NCBI RefSeq assembly: GCF_002379095.1
Contig: NZ_NBZV01000018.1
Coordinates: 1 to 64,000, forward strand
DNA length: 64,000 nucleotides
Source of the DNA: Polaromonas sp. AER18D-145
GTDB taxonomy: Bacteria > Pseudomonadota > Gammaproteobacteria > Burkholderiales > Burkholderiaceae_C
Reading direction: 5' to 3'
The notes under the pieces are model-generated. The model was not told where the DNA came from, made no database searches, and saw only the letters and a list, made by a program, of their open reading frames with translations. The position numbers and the translations under genes were made by a program. This document shows positions 43,907 through 53,208 of the stretch, piece by piece (the stretch's first letter is position 1; every line of letters starts with the position of its first letter).

Positions 43907-45085
43907 TGCAGTGCTTTCAGGGTGTCTGCCAGCCTGTCCACATCGTTGATGCTGTGCGCAGCAGACAGCGCAATGCGCAGGCGGGCTGTGCCCGGTGGCA
44001 CTGTCGGTGGGCGGATGGCGGGAACCCACAGCCCCTGCGCTTCGAGCTGGGCAGACACGGCCAGCGCGGTCTCATTGCTGCCCAGAATCAGTGGCTGTAT
44101 GGGCGTGTCGGATGGCAACAAGCGCCACGAGCTGCTGGCCATGCGTTCGCGCAGGTGGGCAATCAGCGCTTGCAGGTGCTGGCGGCGGGAATGCCCCTGT
44201 AGCCCGGCAATCACGTCCAGACTGGTACACAGGGCGTGCGCCAATGCCGGCGGCGCTGCGGTGCTGAAGATGTAGGTGCGAGCCTTTTGCACCAGCCAGT
44301 CAATCACTTGCGGGCAGGCCGCGACAAAAGCCCCGCCTACCCCGGCGGCCTTGCCCAAGGTGCCCATGTAGACGATGTGCGGAGACTTCAGGCCAAAATG
44401 CTCCAGCACGCCACGTCCACCGGCACCCAGCACGCCAAAGCCGTGGGCATCGTCCACGATCAGCCAAGCACCATAGCGCTCGGCCAGGGCCAGCAACTGC
44501 GGCAGCGGTGCGATGTCGCCATCCATCGAGAACACGCTGTCGGTCACGATCAGCTTGTTCGTCGCTGTCTCTTGCGCTAGCCTCGTCTCCAGGGTTTGCA
44601 AATCGCCGTGCGGATACACATGCACGCGCGCGCCTCGGGCCAGGCGCACCGCGTCGATCAGCGAGGCGTGGTTGAGCATTTCCGAAAAAATCGCCGTGGG
44701 CTCGCCCGTGGCTGCCAGCGCAGGCGTCACCGCCAGGTTGGCCATGTAGCCGGTGCAAAAAAACAGCGTGCGGCAGGTCTCGAACTGGGGGCTGACAAAC
44801 TCCGCCAGCCGGTGCTCCAGCGCCTCGTGCGCCTGGCTGTGTCCGCTGATGAGGTTGGGATGCACCACTGCCCGCGCCGTGCAGCCCGGCCCCTTCCTGC
44901 AAGGCCGTCACCACCGCAGGGTGGTTGGCAAGCCCCAGGTAGTCGTTCGAGCAAAACGCCAGGCGATCACGGTTGTTCAGCTTGACATGGGGCTCACAGG
45001 GCGATTGCGTAGGGCGCGTGCGGCGGCGCAGGTGTTGGGCGTCGAGTTGCACCATGCGCGCCTCCAGGGTGTCGATCAAATGCAT
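43903..45085 (-). pseudogene. bioF: 8-amino-7-oxononanoate synthase, frameshifted
   Basis: The N-terminal about 70 codons (MHLIDTLEARMVQLDAQHLR; FCSNDYLGLANHPAVV) and the rest ([19 protein letters not shown] to DTLKALQ, including the PLP lysine region [11 protein letters not shown]) are in different frames. They meet near 44875-44885, where one extra C in GCATCCCAACC would account for it. All other family features are intact, so this is a recent mutation or a sequencing error. Confidence 0.85.
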
Positions 45086-45092
45086 GGTGGTT

Positions 45093-46445
45093 TCAGGTTC
45101 GCAGCGCTTCGGCCAACGCGCTTTGCACGCCCTCGGCAAGCAATGTCTGTTCGTGGTCGTTCAGGATATAGGGCGGCATCAGGTAGACGGTTTTACCGAT
45201 GGGGCGCAACATCAACCCGCTTTCCAAGGCCAGGGCATGAAAGCGCCGCGAGAAGGTGGCCGCATGCGCGGGATCTTCAACCGTAACATCAAAGGCCCAA
45301 ATCATGCCCTGCTGCCGGAAATGCCGCACCTGCGGGTGCGCGGCTACAGGGCCTAGCAGGATGCTGAGCCGCGTGGCACGCACGCGGTTGGCGTTCAGCA
45401 CATCGTCTTCTTCAAAAATGTCCAGGCAAGCCAGGGCTGCGCGGCAGGCCAGCGGGTTGCCGGTGTAGGAATGAGAATGCAAAAAGGCACGGTTGATGCC
45501 ATCGTCGTAAAAAGCCTGGTAGACATTTGGCGTCGTCATCACCAGTGACAGCGGCAGGTAGCCGCCACTGATGCCTTTGGACAAGCAGAGGAAGTCGGGC
45601 CACATCCTTTCCCCCTCACCTCCCCCATTCCCGGCCTGCTCACAAGCGAAGAAGGTGCCGGTGCGGCCACAACCCACGGCGATTTCATCAGCGATCAAAT
45701 GCACGTGGTACTGGTCGCACAGGCGGCGGATGTCCTGCAGGTACTGCGCATCGTGCATGGCCATGCCAGCGGCACACTGCACCAGCGGTTCCACGATCAG
45801 CGCGGCGATGGTGTCGGCCTTGGCCTCGAACAACTGCCGCAGTGTTTCCGCCGCGCGCGCTGCCACGTCCCGCGCGCTTTCACCCGGACGGGCTGCACGC
45901 GCATCCGGGCTGGCGACGATGTGGGCCGGTCGCAGCAGGCCATCGTAAGCCTGACGAAATAGCGGCACATCGGTAACGCCCAGGGCTCCCAGGGTTTCGC
46001 CGTGGTAGCTCTGCGCGAGGCAGGCAAAGTCACGCTTGAGGGGTTGGCCGCTGTTGCGCCAGTAGTGGGCGCTCATCTTGAGTGCGATTTCTACGGCGGA
46101 GGAACCGTCAGAGGCGTAAAAGCAATGCCCGAGTGCATGCCCTGTCAGCGCCGCCAGCCGCTCGGAAAGCTCGACCACAGGCGCATGGGTACACCCGGCC
46201 AGCATCACATGCTCCAGCGTGTCGAGCTGGGCTTTCACGGCGGCGTTGATGCGCGGGTTCGCGTGGCCGAACAGGTTGACCCACCAGGAACTCAAGCCGT
46301 CCAGGTAGCCTTTGCCCGCTTCGTCATAGAGCCAGGCACCGCTGCCGCGCACCAGCGCCAGCGGCGGCTGGGTCTCGTGGCGTTTCATCTGGGTGCAGGG
46401 ATGCCACACGCTGGCCGTGCTGCGGCTGGAGAGGCTTGCCGACAT
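45093..46445 (-). CDS. bioA: adenosylmethionine-8-amino-7-oxononanoate aminotransferase
   Basis: This 450-residue class III aminotransferase makes 7,8-diaminopelargonate using SAM as amino donor. SSWWVNLFGHANPRIN (about 51-66), DEIAVGCGRTG and the PLP lysine in LCLSKGISGGYLPL are diagnostic. The start at 46445 overlaps the panD stop (TGATG). Full length. Confidence 0.93.
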   Translation of the reverse strand: MSASLSSRSTASVWHPCTQMKRHETQPPLALVRGSGAWLYDEAGKGYLDGLSSWWVNLFGHANPRINAAVKAQLDTLEHVMLAGCTHAPVVELSERLAALTGHALGHCFYASDGSSAVEIALKMSAHYWRNSGQPLKRDFACLAQSYHGETLGALGVTDVPLFRQAYDGLLRPAHIVASPDARAARPGESARDVAARAAETLRQLFEAKADTIAALIVEPLVQCAAGMAMHDAQYLQDIRRLCDQYHVHLIADEIAVGCGRTGTFFACEQAGNGGGEGERMWPDFLCLSKGISGGYLPLSLVMTTPNVYQAFYDDGINRAFLHSHSYTGNPLACRAALACLDIFEEDDVLNANRVRATRLSILLGPVAAHPQVRHFRQQGMIWAFDVTVEDPAHAATFSRRFHALALESGLMLRPIGKTVYLMPPYILNDHEQTLLAEGVQSALAEALRT

Positions 46446-46825
46446 CACAGTGCCTGCGTTGGCACGTGGTGGCGCAAGGCTGTTTGGCGGTTGTGCTCGT
46501 CCACAAACACCAGTTGGGGATGATGCCCAGCGACCCGCTCTTCATGCACTTGGGCAAAGGCCGCGATGATGATGAGGTCGCCCACTGCAGCACGGCGTGC
46601 CGCTGAACCGTTGACCGAGATCATGCCCGAGCCTCGCTCGCCCTTGATGGCGTAGGTGACAAAGCGCTCACCGTTGTTGATGTTCCAGATGTGAATTTGC
46701 TCGTTCTCGCGCAGATCGGCAGCATCCATCAGATCCTCGTCGATCGCGCAGGAGCCCTCGTAATGCAGTTCGCATGCCGTCACTGTGGCGCGGTGGATCT
46801 TGGACTTGAGGAGGGTACGGGACAT
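46445..46825 (-). CDS. panD: aspartate 1-decarboxylase
   Basis: This 126-residue pyruvoyl enzyme makes beta-alanine for pantothenate. The self-cleavage site is seen as YEGSCAID (Gly-Ser, about 23-26), with [20 protein letters not shown] around the active site. It is the first gene of the pan-bio operon, translationally coupled to bioA. Confidence 0.93.
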   Translation of the reverse strand: MSRTLLKSKIHRATVTACELHYEGSCAIDEDLMDAADLRENEQIHIWNINNGERFVTYAIKGERGSGMISVNGSAARRAAVGDLIIIAAFAQVHEERVAGHHPQLVFVDEHNRQTALRHHVPTQAL

Positions 46826-46845
46826 GGTTTCACCTTCAAGAAAGT

Positions 46846-46960
46846 TCAGCGGGCAAGCAGCCCCGGGGTATCAAACAGGCGTAGGTCGCTGGCCCAGTAA
46901 AGGTTACCGGTTGTGAGCAGCTTGTCACCCTGAAAATCGAATTTGGCCAGCCGCAGCGCA
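46846..46960 (-). pseudogene. bioB: stray 3' end of a second bioB
   Basis: Just upstream of panD, the minus strand encodes NSIF and, one frame over, GDKLLTTGN followed by [13 protein letters not shown]. This is the conserved C-terminal end of biotin synthase (compare [14 protein letters not shown] in the intact bioB). One or two bases are lost between the two blocks. It is a remnant of another bioB copy. Confidence 0.65.
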
Positions 46961-47749
46961 TCAGGCGCCTTGTGGCCTGATGTGCCGGGTGGCCTCGTCT
47001 TCGACACGCTGCCAGATCTCGACCGCTATCGGGTTCTTGCTTTCTTCCAGGATGTGCCCCACCAGCCCGATGGCGCGCGCCAAGACGCCGATGCCCCGCA
47101 CGATCTTCCAGGGCAACCCGAGTTCGCAGCAGATGGCGCCGATGGCGCCGGTGGCGTTGACCGGCAGCATCTTGCCGGCCACCCGCTCGGCCTCGGCGCA
47201 GATCAGTTGTTCGAGCCGGATGTAGTCGCCGGAAAAACCGTTGTCCCTGGCGATCTGAAACAGGCGCGGGGCGCGCGGATCGACCGGCTTGTGCAGCGGA
47301 TGACCGAGTCCGGGAATGATCTGGCCGCGCGCACGAAAGGCTGCCACGGTGTCGCAAGCGATGCGCTCTAGGTCAGCTCCTTTCGTTCCGGGTGGCAGGG
47401 CCTCGTACAGCATTTTGGCGGTGCCTTCGGTGCTGCCGACGAACACGCTGCCTAGACCGCACAATCCGGCCGCCACCGCGGCCTGCAGCGATTCGGGCGC
47501 ACCGGCGTAGGTCAGTCGCGCGACCAGCGCACTGGGCGTGATGCCGTGCTCGACCAGCGTCACCGCAATGGCGTTGAACACGTTCGATTCCTGCGGTGTC
47601 GGCATGCGCCCGACGATCTGCAAGTAGGCCATGTCGCCCAGGTTGAGATGGCCGAGAATCTCGTCAGGCAGACTCTTGCCGTGCACTTCGATGCGGTCGG
47701 GGGTACTCCAGGCAATGTCGGAGCGTATGGGTTTGGTTTTGCGGGTCAA
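46961..47749 (-). CDS. citryl-CoA lyase / citrate synthase-like protein
   Basis: This 262-residue protein is a short citrate-synthase fold: IPGLGHPLHKPVDPRAPRLF (catalytic His region, about 150-170) and a final helix with IGHI-type spacing. It is much shorter than citrate synthase (about 430) and fits the citryl-CoA lyase-like group. With the adjacent CitE-like protein it may cleave a CoA thioester by a retro-Claisen/aldol reaction. Last gene of the CoA-linked operon. Confidence 0.7.
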   Translation of the reverse strand: MTRKTKPIRSDIAWSTPDRIEVHGKSLPDEILGHLNLGDMAYLQIVGRMPTPQESNVFNAIAVTLVEHGITPSALVARLTYAGAPESLQAAVAAGLCGLGSVFVGSTEGTAKMLYEALPPGTKGADLERIACDTVAAFRARGQIIPGLGHPLHKPVDPRAPRLFQIARDNGFSGDYIRLEQLICAEAERVAGKMLPVNATGAIGAICCELGLPWKIVRGIGVLARAIGLVGHILEESKNPIAVEIWQRVEDEATRHIRPQGA

Positions 47750-47786
47750 AAGGAATTCCAGTCGGTTGGGGGTGGGTTCAAAAAAA

Positions 47787-48623
47787 TCAGGCGCTCAGGC
47801 CCGCGTCACGCAGCACGGCGCGCGCACGCTGGACCACCGGCAGGTCCACCATCTGGCCATCCACGGCCACGGCGGCACCGCCGGCCGATGCAAATGCCTT
47901 GCAGATGCGGCGCGCCCAGTCAATCCGCTCGGGGGTCGGCGTGAACACCGCCTGGACGATGGCCAGCTGCTTCGGGTGGATGCACAGCTTGGCGCCGAAG
48001 CCGAGCCGGCGTGCGCGCTCGGCGTCCGCCTGCAAGCGTTGCAGGTCGTCGATCGCGGTGCTGACGCCGTCGACCGGCGCAGCCAGCCCGGCCAGCCGCG
48101 AGGCCAGCACCACTTGGGAGCGGAAAGCCAGCAGCTCAGTCTCCGCGCCATCGGGCGCACAGTCAATGCCCAGATCGAGCGCCAGATCGACGCTGCCAAA
48201 AGCCAGGCGGACCACGCCCGGCACGCGTGCGATGTTGTCCATCTCATGCAGGCCGCGCGCCGACTCGATGATGGGCAACACGTCCTTGAAGGTGGTCTCG
48301 ACCACGGTGCAGACGGCATCGATGCCCTCGGCCTTGGGCAGCATCACCGCGGCCACACCAGGATGGCGACACAACTTTAGATCGTCTTCAAACCAGGGCG
48401 AGCCGGCAGCATTGATGCGCACTACCAGCGGCCCCGACTCATCAAGCGCGAGCGCCAGCGCGTCGCGTGCGCGCGCCTTTGCCTCCGGGGCAACCGCGTC
48501 TTCCAGGTCAACGATCACCGCGTCAGCGCCGCTGGCGCGCGCCTTGACAAAACGCTCAGGCCGGTCGGCGGGCACAAAAAGATAGGTGCGCGACAGACTA
48601 CGGGGGCTGGTTGCCATGTTCAT
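47787..48623 (-). CDS. CitE-like HpcH/HpaI-family CoA lyase
   Basis: This 278-residue TIM-barrel protein has the CitE pattern: LFVPADRPERFVKA (about 15-28), DAVIVDLEDAVAP (about 34-46), LPIIESARG with the metal-binding Glu, and FGAKLCIHPKQ. Members cleave citryl-, malyl- or citramalyl-CoA. Its start overlaps the MmgE/PrpD stop, so the two are coupled. Confidence 0.82.
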   Translation of the reverse strand: MNMATSPRSLSRTYLFVPADRPERFVKARASGADAVIVDLEDAVAPEAKARARDALALALDESGPLVVRINAAGSPWFEDDLKLCRHPGVAAVMLPKAEGIDAVCTVVETTFKDVLPIIESARGLHEMDNIARVPGVVRLAFGSVDLALDLGIDCAPDGAETELLAFRSQVVLASRLAGLAAPVDGVSTAIDDLQRLQADAERARRLGFGAKLCIHPKQLAIVQAVFTPTPERIDWARRICKAFASAGGAAVAVDGQMVDLPVVQRARAVLRDAGLSA

Positions 48624-49984
48624 GCCCCCAGCCAGCGGTCCATGCGCGGTGACTGTGCGACCGCCCAGATGCGTGCGATCAGCGCCTGCACCTCGGCCGG
48701 CGTGGCGGATTTGCCGTAAGCCGCCAGGCGCTGCGCCTTGTCTTCGAGCTCGGCGCGGGTCAGGGTGTTGCCGGGGTCGCCCTTGGGCTCATCGACGCGC
48801 GCGCTCAAGATGCGGCCAGCGTGCGTGGTGACCGTCACCTTGCCGATCCAGCGCTGCGGGTAGGCCTGGTCAACCTCGGCGTCGAGCTGCATCGTCACGC
48901 GGTCGCGCAAGGCGGCCACGCGCGGCGCGAGGTAATGCGCTTCAAATTCATTCAGCCCGGCAAAGCCGTATTCGGCGGCCAGCGCCAGCACCGTGCCCAT
49001 GGAGAACTTGGCCTGGTGCACTGTGGCGGGCACAGTGACGCGGCCCAGCACGTCGATGGCGCCCTGGTGCACATGGGTGGTCACCGCGGCAATATCGTCG
49101 GCCTTGAGCCCATGCGTCTGCATAAGCGCCAGCAGCGCGTCGGCGCTGGGGTGGGTGTGGCGGCACGAGGCGTGGTATTTGAACGAGGTTTCCGCCGTGG
49201 CCCAGCGCTGGCCCAGGCGGTCGGTCAGGCGCGCCGGATCGGCGTCGCTCGACATGCCCGCAGCCATGCCTTGCGCACCTTCCAGAATCTGGCGCGCGCC
49301 GGTAAAGCCCGCGCGCGCCAGGTAGGCGGATGCCAGACCGCTGGACGCCGCATGCGCGGTGTGCAGTTGCTTGGAGTCGGCGGCGTCGCGCAAAAACTCC
49401 CACAGCCCGGCGGCTTGTGTGCCCGCGCTGCCGAAGGCATGCAGCATGGTGGTCGCGTCGAGCTTGAGCAGCCGTCCGGCCGCCGCAGCGGCGGCCAGCG
49501 TACCGGCGGTGGCCGTGGTGTGAAAGATGCGGTAGTGCGAGCGGCCCAGGAACTCGCCCACCCGAATGCCGACTTCATAGCCCGCCACCACGGCGGCCAG
49601 GAACTCGCGGCCGCTGGCACCGATGTCCTGCGCGATGGCCAGCGCCGCCGGGAACACGACGGCCGCGGGATGAAACACCGAGCCGTTGTGGACGTCATCC
49701 TGCTCGGCGAAGTGCGAGGCCGCGGCGTTGACCATGGCGGCGAAATGGGGCGAGGTGGTGCGGCGCGAGATCAGCACCTCGGCGCGGCCCGAGGCCGGGC
49801 CCATGGTGCGGGCATAGGCTTCGATGGCCTCGACCGGCCGGGCGCCCTTGCCCGCCAGCGCGGAGGCGTACCAGTCGAGGAACAGGTCTTCGGTGCGGCG
49901 CAGCACCGGCGCCGGAATGCTGTCGAATGACAGATCGGCGGCAAAGGCAGCCAGCGTCGCGCTCGGGTTTGTATCCAGGGTCAT
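48620..49984 (-). CDS. MmgE/PrpD-family protein
   Basis: This 454-residue protein has the MmgE/PrpD all-helical domain, including HFAEQDDVHNGSVFHPAAVV (about 92-112) and SFKYHASCRHTHPSADALLA (about 268-288). Relatives are 2-methylcitrate dehydratase and cis-aconitate decarboxylase. Start ATG 49984. Between a CoA transferase and CitE, it may hydrate or dehydrate a branched tricarboxylic or dicarboxylic acid. Confidence 0.82.
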   Translation of the reverse strand: MTLDTNPSATLAAFAADLSFDSIPAPVLRRTEDLFLDWYASALAGKGARPVEAIEAYARTMGPASGRAEVLISRRTTSPHFAAMVNAAASHFAEQDDVHNGSVFHPAAVVFPAALAIAQDIGASGREFLAAVVAGYEVGIRVGEFLGRSHYRIFHTTATAGTLAAAAAAGRLLKLDATTMLHAFGSAGTQAAGLWEFLRDAADSKQLHTAHAASSGLASAYLARAGFTGARQILEGAQGMAAGMSSDADPARLTDRLGQRWATAETSFKYHASCRHTHPSADALLALMQTHGLKADDIAAVTTHVHQGAIDVLGRVTVPATVHQAKFSMGTVLALAAEYGFAGLNEFEAHYLAPRVAALRDRVTMQLDAEVDQAYPQRWIGKVTVTTHAGRILSARVDEPKGDPGNTLTRAELEDKAQRLAAYGKSATPAEVQALIARIWAVAQSPRMDRWLGA

Positions 49985-50000
49985 GGCATCGATCTCGCAG

Positions 50001-51176
50001 TCAGATGGCTTGGTCCGCACGCAGCCGGACGATGTCAGTCTCGCCGTAGCCGAGCTCGGTCAGGATGGCTTCGGTGTGCTGGCCCAGCGCAGGCACCGGC
50101 CCCATGGGCGGCGGCTCGCTGCCCTGGACGTGGTGCGGCGGGTACAGCGCCGGCAGCGGGCCGCCGGGCGAACCGATCTCAGTCCAGCGCCCGCGCGCCG
50201 CGAGTTGCGGGTGCTTCCACAGGTCGGCCATCTCGTTGAGTTGGCCGTTGGCGATTTGCGCCGCGTCTAGCCGCGCCACCAGTTGCGCCGCGGTCAGGGT
50301 GGCGCAGACGCCTTCGATGATGCCGCGCAGTTTCTCGCGCTGGGCCAGCCGGTTGGCGTTGCCCAGGTACTGTGCGGTCAGCTCGGACAACTGCAACACC
50401 TGGTTGCAGAAGGTGGCCCATTCCCGGTCGTGCTGCACCGCCAGCACCACCTGCTTGCCGTCGCCGCAGGTAAAGGGGCCGTAGGGGTAAATGGCGGCGT
50501 GCGAGGCGCCGGCACGCGGCGGCGGCGGCTGGCCGTCCAGCGTGTAGTAGAGCGGGAAGCCCATCCATTCGGACATGGCTTCGAGCATGGAGATTTCGAG
50601 CCGCTGGCCGCGCCCCGTTCGCCCGCGCTCCAGCAAGGCTGCCAGCACGCTGCTGTAGGCGTACATGCCGGCGGCGATGTCGGCAATCGACAGCCCCGCC
50701 TTGGATGGCTGCTCCGGCGTGCCGGTCACCGACACAAAACCGGCTTCGCTCTGGATCAGCAGGTCATAGGCTTTTTTCTCGGTGTAGGGGCCGCCGTCGC
50801 CGTAACCGGAGATGTCGCACACCACGATGCGCGGGTTGACCGGCGCCAGGCTGGCGTGGTCCAGTCCCATGCGCGCGGCTGCACCGGGCGCCAGATTCTG
50901 CACCAGCACGTCGGCGCGCTCCACCAGCTTTTGCAGCACGGTGCGGGCATCCGGGTGCTTGAGGTCGAGCGTCAGGCTTTCCTTGGAGCGGTTGCACCAG
51001 ACGAAGTGCGAGGCCGAGCCGTGGGCCCGGGTGTCGTAGGCGCGGGCGAAGTCGCCCTCGCCCGGGCGCTCGACCTTGATGACGCGCGCGCCGAGGTCGG
51101 CCAGTTGGCGGGTGCAGAACGGCGCAGCAATGGCGTGCTCCAGCGTGACGATCAGCATTCCTTCCAATGGACGCAT
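50001..51176 (-). CDS. CaiB/BaiF family III CoA transferase
   Basis: This 391-residue protein starts at ATG 51176 (MRPLEGMLIVTLEHAIAAPF). LGARVIKVERPGEGDFAR, NRSKESLTLDLKHP and the catalytic-Asp region DLLIQSEAGFVSVTG are typical. It transfers CoA between carboxylic acids. Second of two in the operon, so it probably acts on a different acid from the one at 53209. Confidence 0.88.
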   Translation of the reverse strand: MRPLEGMLIVTLEHAIAAPFCTRQLADLGARVIKVERPGEGDFARAYDTRAHGSASHFVWCNRSKESLTLDLKHPDARTVLQKLVERADVLVQNLAPGAAARMGLDHASLAPVNPRIVVCDISGYGDGGPYTEKKAYDLLIQSEAGFVSVTGTPEQPSKAGLSIADIAAGMYAYSSVLAALLERGRTGRGQRLEISMLEAMSEWMGFPLYYTLDGQPPPPRAGASHAAIYPYGPFTCGDGKQVVLAVQHDREWATFCNQVLQLSELTAQYLGNANRLAQREKLRGIIEGVCATLTAAQLVARLDAAQIANGQLNEMADLWKHPQLAARGRWTEIGSPGGPLPALYPPHHVQGSEPPPMGPVPALGQHTEAILTELGYGETDIVRLRADQAI

Positions 51177-51187
51177 GGCAATTTCTT

Positions 51188-52345
51188 TCAGAATGAGCGC
51201 GGCAACCCGAGCACATGCTCGGCCACGTAGCTCAGAATCAGGTTGGTGGAGATCGGCGCCACCTGGTACAGCCGGGTTTCGCGAAACTTGCGCTCGATGT
51301 CGTATTCGCAGGCAAAGCCGAAGCCGCCATGGGTCTGAATGGCGGTGTTGGCCGCCTCCCAGGAGGCTTTGGCGGCCAGGTACTTGGCCATATTGGCCTC
51401 TGCACCACACTGTTGGTGGGCATCAAACAGCTCGCAGGCACGCCAGCGCATCAGGTCGGCGGCCTCGGTCTCGATGTGGGCTTCGGCCAGCGGAAACTGC
51501 ACGCCCTGGTTCTGCCCGATCGGGCGGTCAAACACGCGGCGCTCGCGGGCATAGCGGGCGCTGCGCTCGACGAACCAGCGGGCGTCGCCAATGCACTCGG
51601 CGGCAATCAGGGTGCGCTCGGCGTTCAGGCCGTCCAGGATGTACTTGAAACCTTTGCCCTCCTCGCCGATCAGGTTCTCGGCCGGGATTTCGAGGTTGTC
51701 GAAAAACAGCTCATTGGTCTCGTGGTTGACCATGTTGCGGATCGGGTTCACCGTCATGCCCTGACCAATGGCCTGGTGCAGGTCAACGATGAAGATCGAC
51801 ATGCCCTCTGACTTGCGCTTCACATCCTTGAGCGGGGTGGTACGTGCCAGCAAAATCATCAGGTCGGAGTGCTGAATCCGCGAGATCCAGACCTTCTGGC
51901 CATTGACCACATAGCGGTCGCCCTGCTTGACCGCGGTGGTCTTGATCTTGGTGGTGTCGGTGCCTGTGGTCGGCTCGGTCACGCCCATGGACTGCAGGCG
52001 CAGCTCGCCGCAGGCGATCTTGGGCAGGTAGCGGCGCTTTTGCTCATCCGAGCCATGGCGCAGCAAGGTGCCCATGTTGTACATCTGACCGTGGCAAGCG
52101 CCGGCGTTGCCGCCGCAGCGGTTGACCTCTTCCATCACCACCGAGGCTTCAGCCAGACCCAGGCCGGCACCGCCGTACTCCTGCGGAATCATCACCGCCA
52201 GCCAGCCGGCCCGGGTCAGCGCGTCAACACACGCCTCGGGGTAAGCACGGGCGTCGTCAATCTTGCGAAAATACTCGTCGGGAAAGCGTTTGAAAAGATC
52301 GCGCAGCGCGGCACGCAACTCGGGGTAACGTTCTTGGTTCATCAT
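51188..52345 (-). CDS. acyl-CoA dehydrogenase
   Basis: This 385-residue flavoprotein has the FAD-binding motif MGVTEPTTGTDTTKIKTTA (about 117-135) and the C-terminal QTHGGFGFACEYDIER signature. The catalytic Glu region lies near the end. It introduces the alpha,beta double bond into an acyl-CoA. Only 11 bp separate it from the next gene. Confidence 0.9.
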   Translation of the reverse strand: MMNQERYPELRAALRDLFKRFPDEYFRKIDDARAYPEACVDALTRAGWLAVMIPQEYGGAGLGLAEASVVMEEVNRCGGNAGACHGQMYNMGTLLRHGSDEQKRRYLPKIACGELRLQSMGVTEPTTGTDTTKIKTTAVKQGDRYVVNGQKVWISRIQHSDLMILLARTTPLKDVKRKSEGMSIFIVDLHQAIGQGMTVNPIRNMVNHETNELFFDNLEIPAENLIGEEGKGFKYILDGLNAERTLIAAECIGDARWFVERSARYARERRVFDRPIGQNQGVQFPLAEAHIETEAADLMRWRACELFDAHQQCGAEANMAKYLAAKASWEAANTAIQTHGGFGFACEYDIERKFRETRLYQVAPISTNLILSYVAEHVLGLPRSF

Positions 52346-52396
52346 TTTCAGTCTCTAAAAGTTCCCCGCCGAGCCGCGCAGGACAAAGGTTACCGG

Positions 52397-53179
52397 TTAG
52401 CGGAATTTGCTGAAGTCGGGCTTGCGTTTTTCAAGAAAGGCGCTGGCCCCTTCCTGCTGCTCGCCGGTGTTGAAATAGTTGGGTGCCACTTCCTGGATCA
52501 GGTCGTTCATGTCCTTGCCCATGATCGGCGCCATGTGGTGGTAGAACGAGCGCTTGACAATCTTCAGACAGGTCGGCGACAGCGACAGCAATTCGTCGCA
52601 ATACTTCTGCACCTCCGCGTCGAGCTGGGCCATCGGCACCACCGAATTGGCCAGACCCCAGTCGAACGCCTGCTTCGCGCTGTAGCGGCGGCACAGCATC
52701 CACAGCTCGCGCGCCCGCTTGTGGCCAAGCACATTGGCCGCGTGCGAGACGATGTAGCCGCCCGCCGGTGAGCCGACGCGTGGCCCGTTCTGACCGAAGA
52801 TCGCGTGATCGGCGGCAATCGTGAAGTCACAAAAGTAGGCAATGTGGTGACCGGCGCCAATGGCATAACCGTTGACACGCGCGATCACCGGCTTGGGGCA
52901 TTCGGCGATCTGCCGGTTGAAGTTGAACTCCAGGTCCTGCAGGCCGCTCTTGCCGCCTTCGCCCTTTTCCCAGTTGACATCACCGCCGACGCAAAAGGCG
53001 CGCTCACCAGTGCCGGTCAGCACGATGACACCGACCTTCGGATCGTTGCCGGCCTGGGCCAGCAGTCGCTCCATGTCCTTGATCGTGTCACCGGTGAAGG
53101 CATTGAGCGTCTTGGGCCGGTTGATGGTGATGGTGGCGACGAAATTCTTGACTTCGTAAATGACTTCCTGGTCCGACAT
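52397..53179 (-). CDS. BadI/MenB-like enoyl-CoA hydratase-family ring hydrolase
   Basis: This 260-residue crotonase-fold protein resembles 2-ketocyclohexanecarboxyl-CoA hydrolase (BadI) and MenB more than plain hydratases: GERAFCVGGDVNWEKGEGGK, ECPKPVIARVNGYAIGAGHH, LCRRYSAKQAFDWGLANSVV and EKRKPDFSKFR at the end. BadI opens alicyclic rings by retro-Claisen hydrolysis. If right, the operon handles a cyclic acid. Confidence 0.75.
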   Translation of the reverse strand: MSDQEVIYEVKNFVATITINRPKTLNAFTGDTIKDMERLLAQAGNDPKVGVIVLTGTGERAFCVGGDVNWEKGEGGKSGLQDLEFNFNRQIAECPKPVIARVNGYAIGAGHHIAYFCDFTIAADHAIFGQNGPRVGSPAGGYIVSHAANVLGHKRARELWMLCRRYSAKQAFDWGLANSVVPMAQLDAEVQKYCDELLSLSPTCLKIVKRSFYHHMAPIMGKDMNDLIQEVAPNYFNTGEQQEGASAFLEKRKPDFSKFR

Positions 53180-53208
53180 GCCTGACTCTCCTATTAAAGT
53201 TTGGGGAT

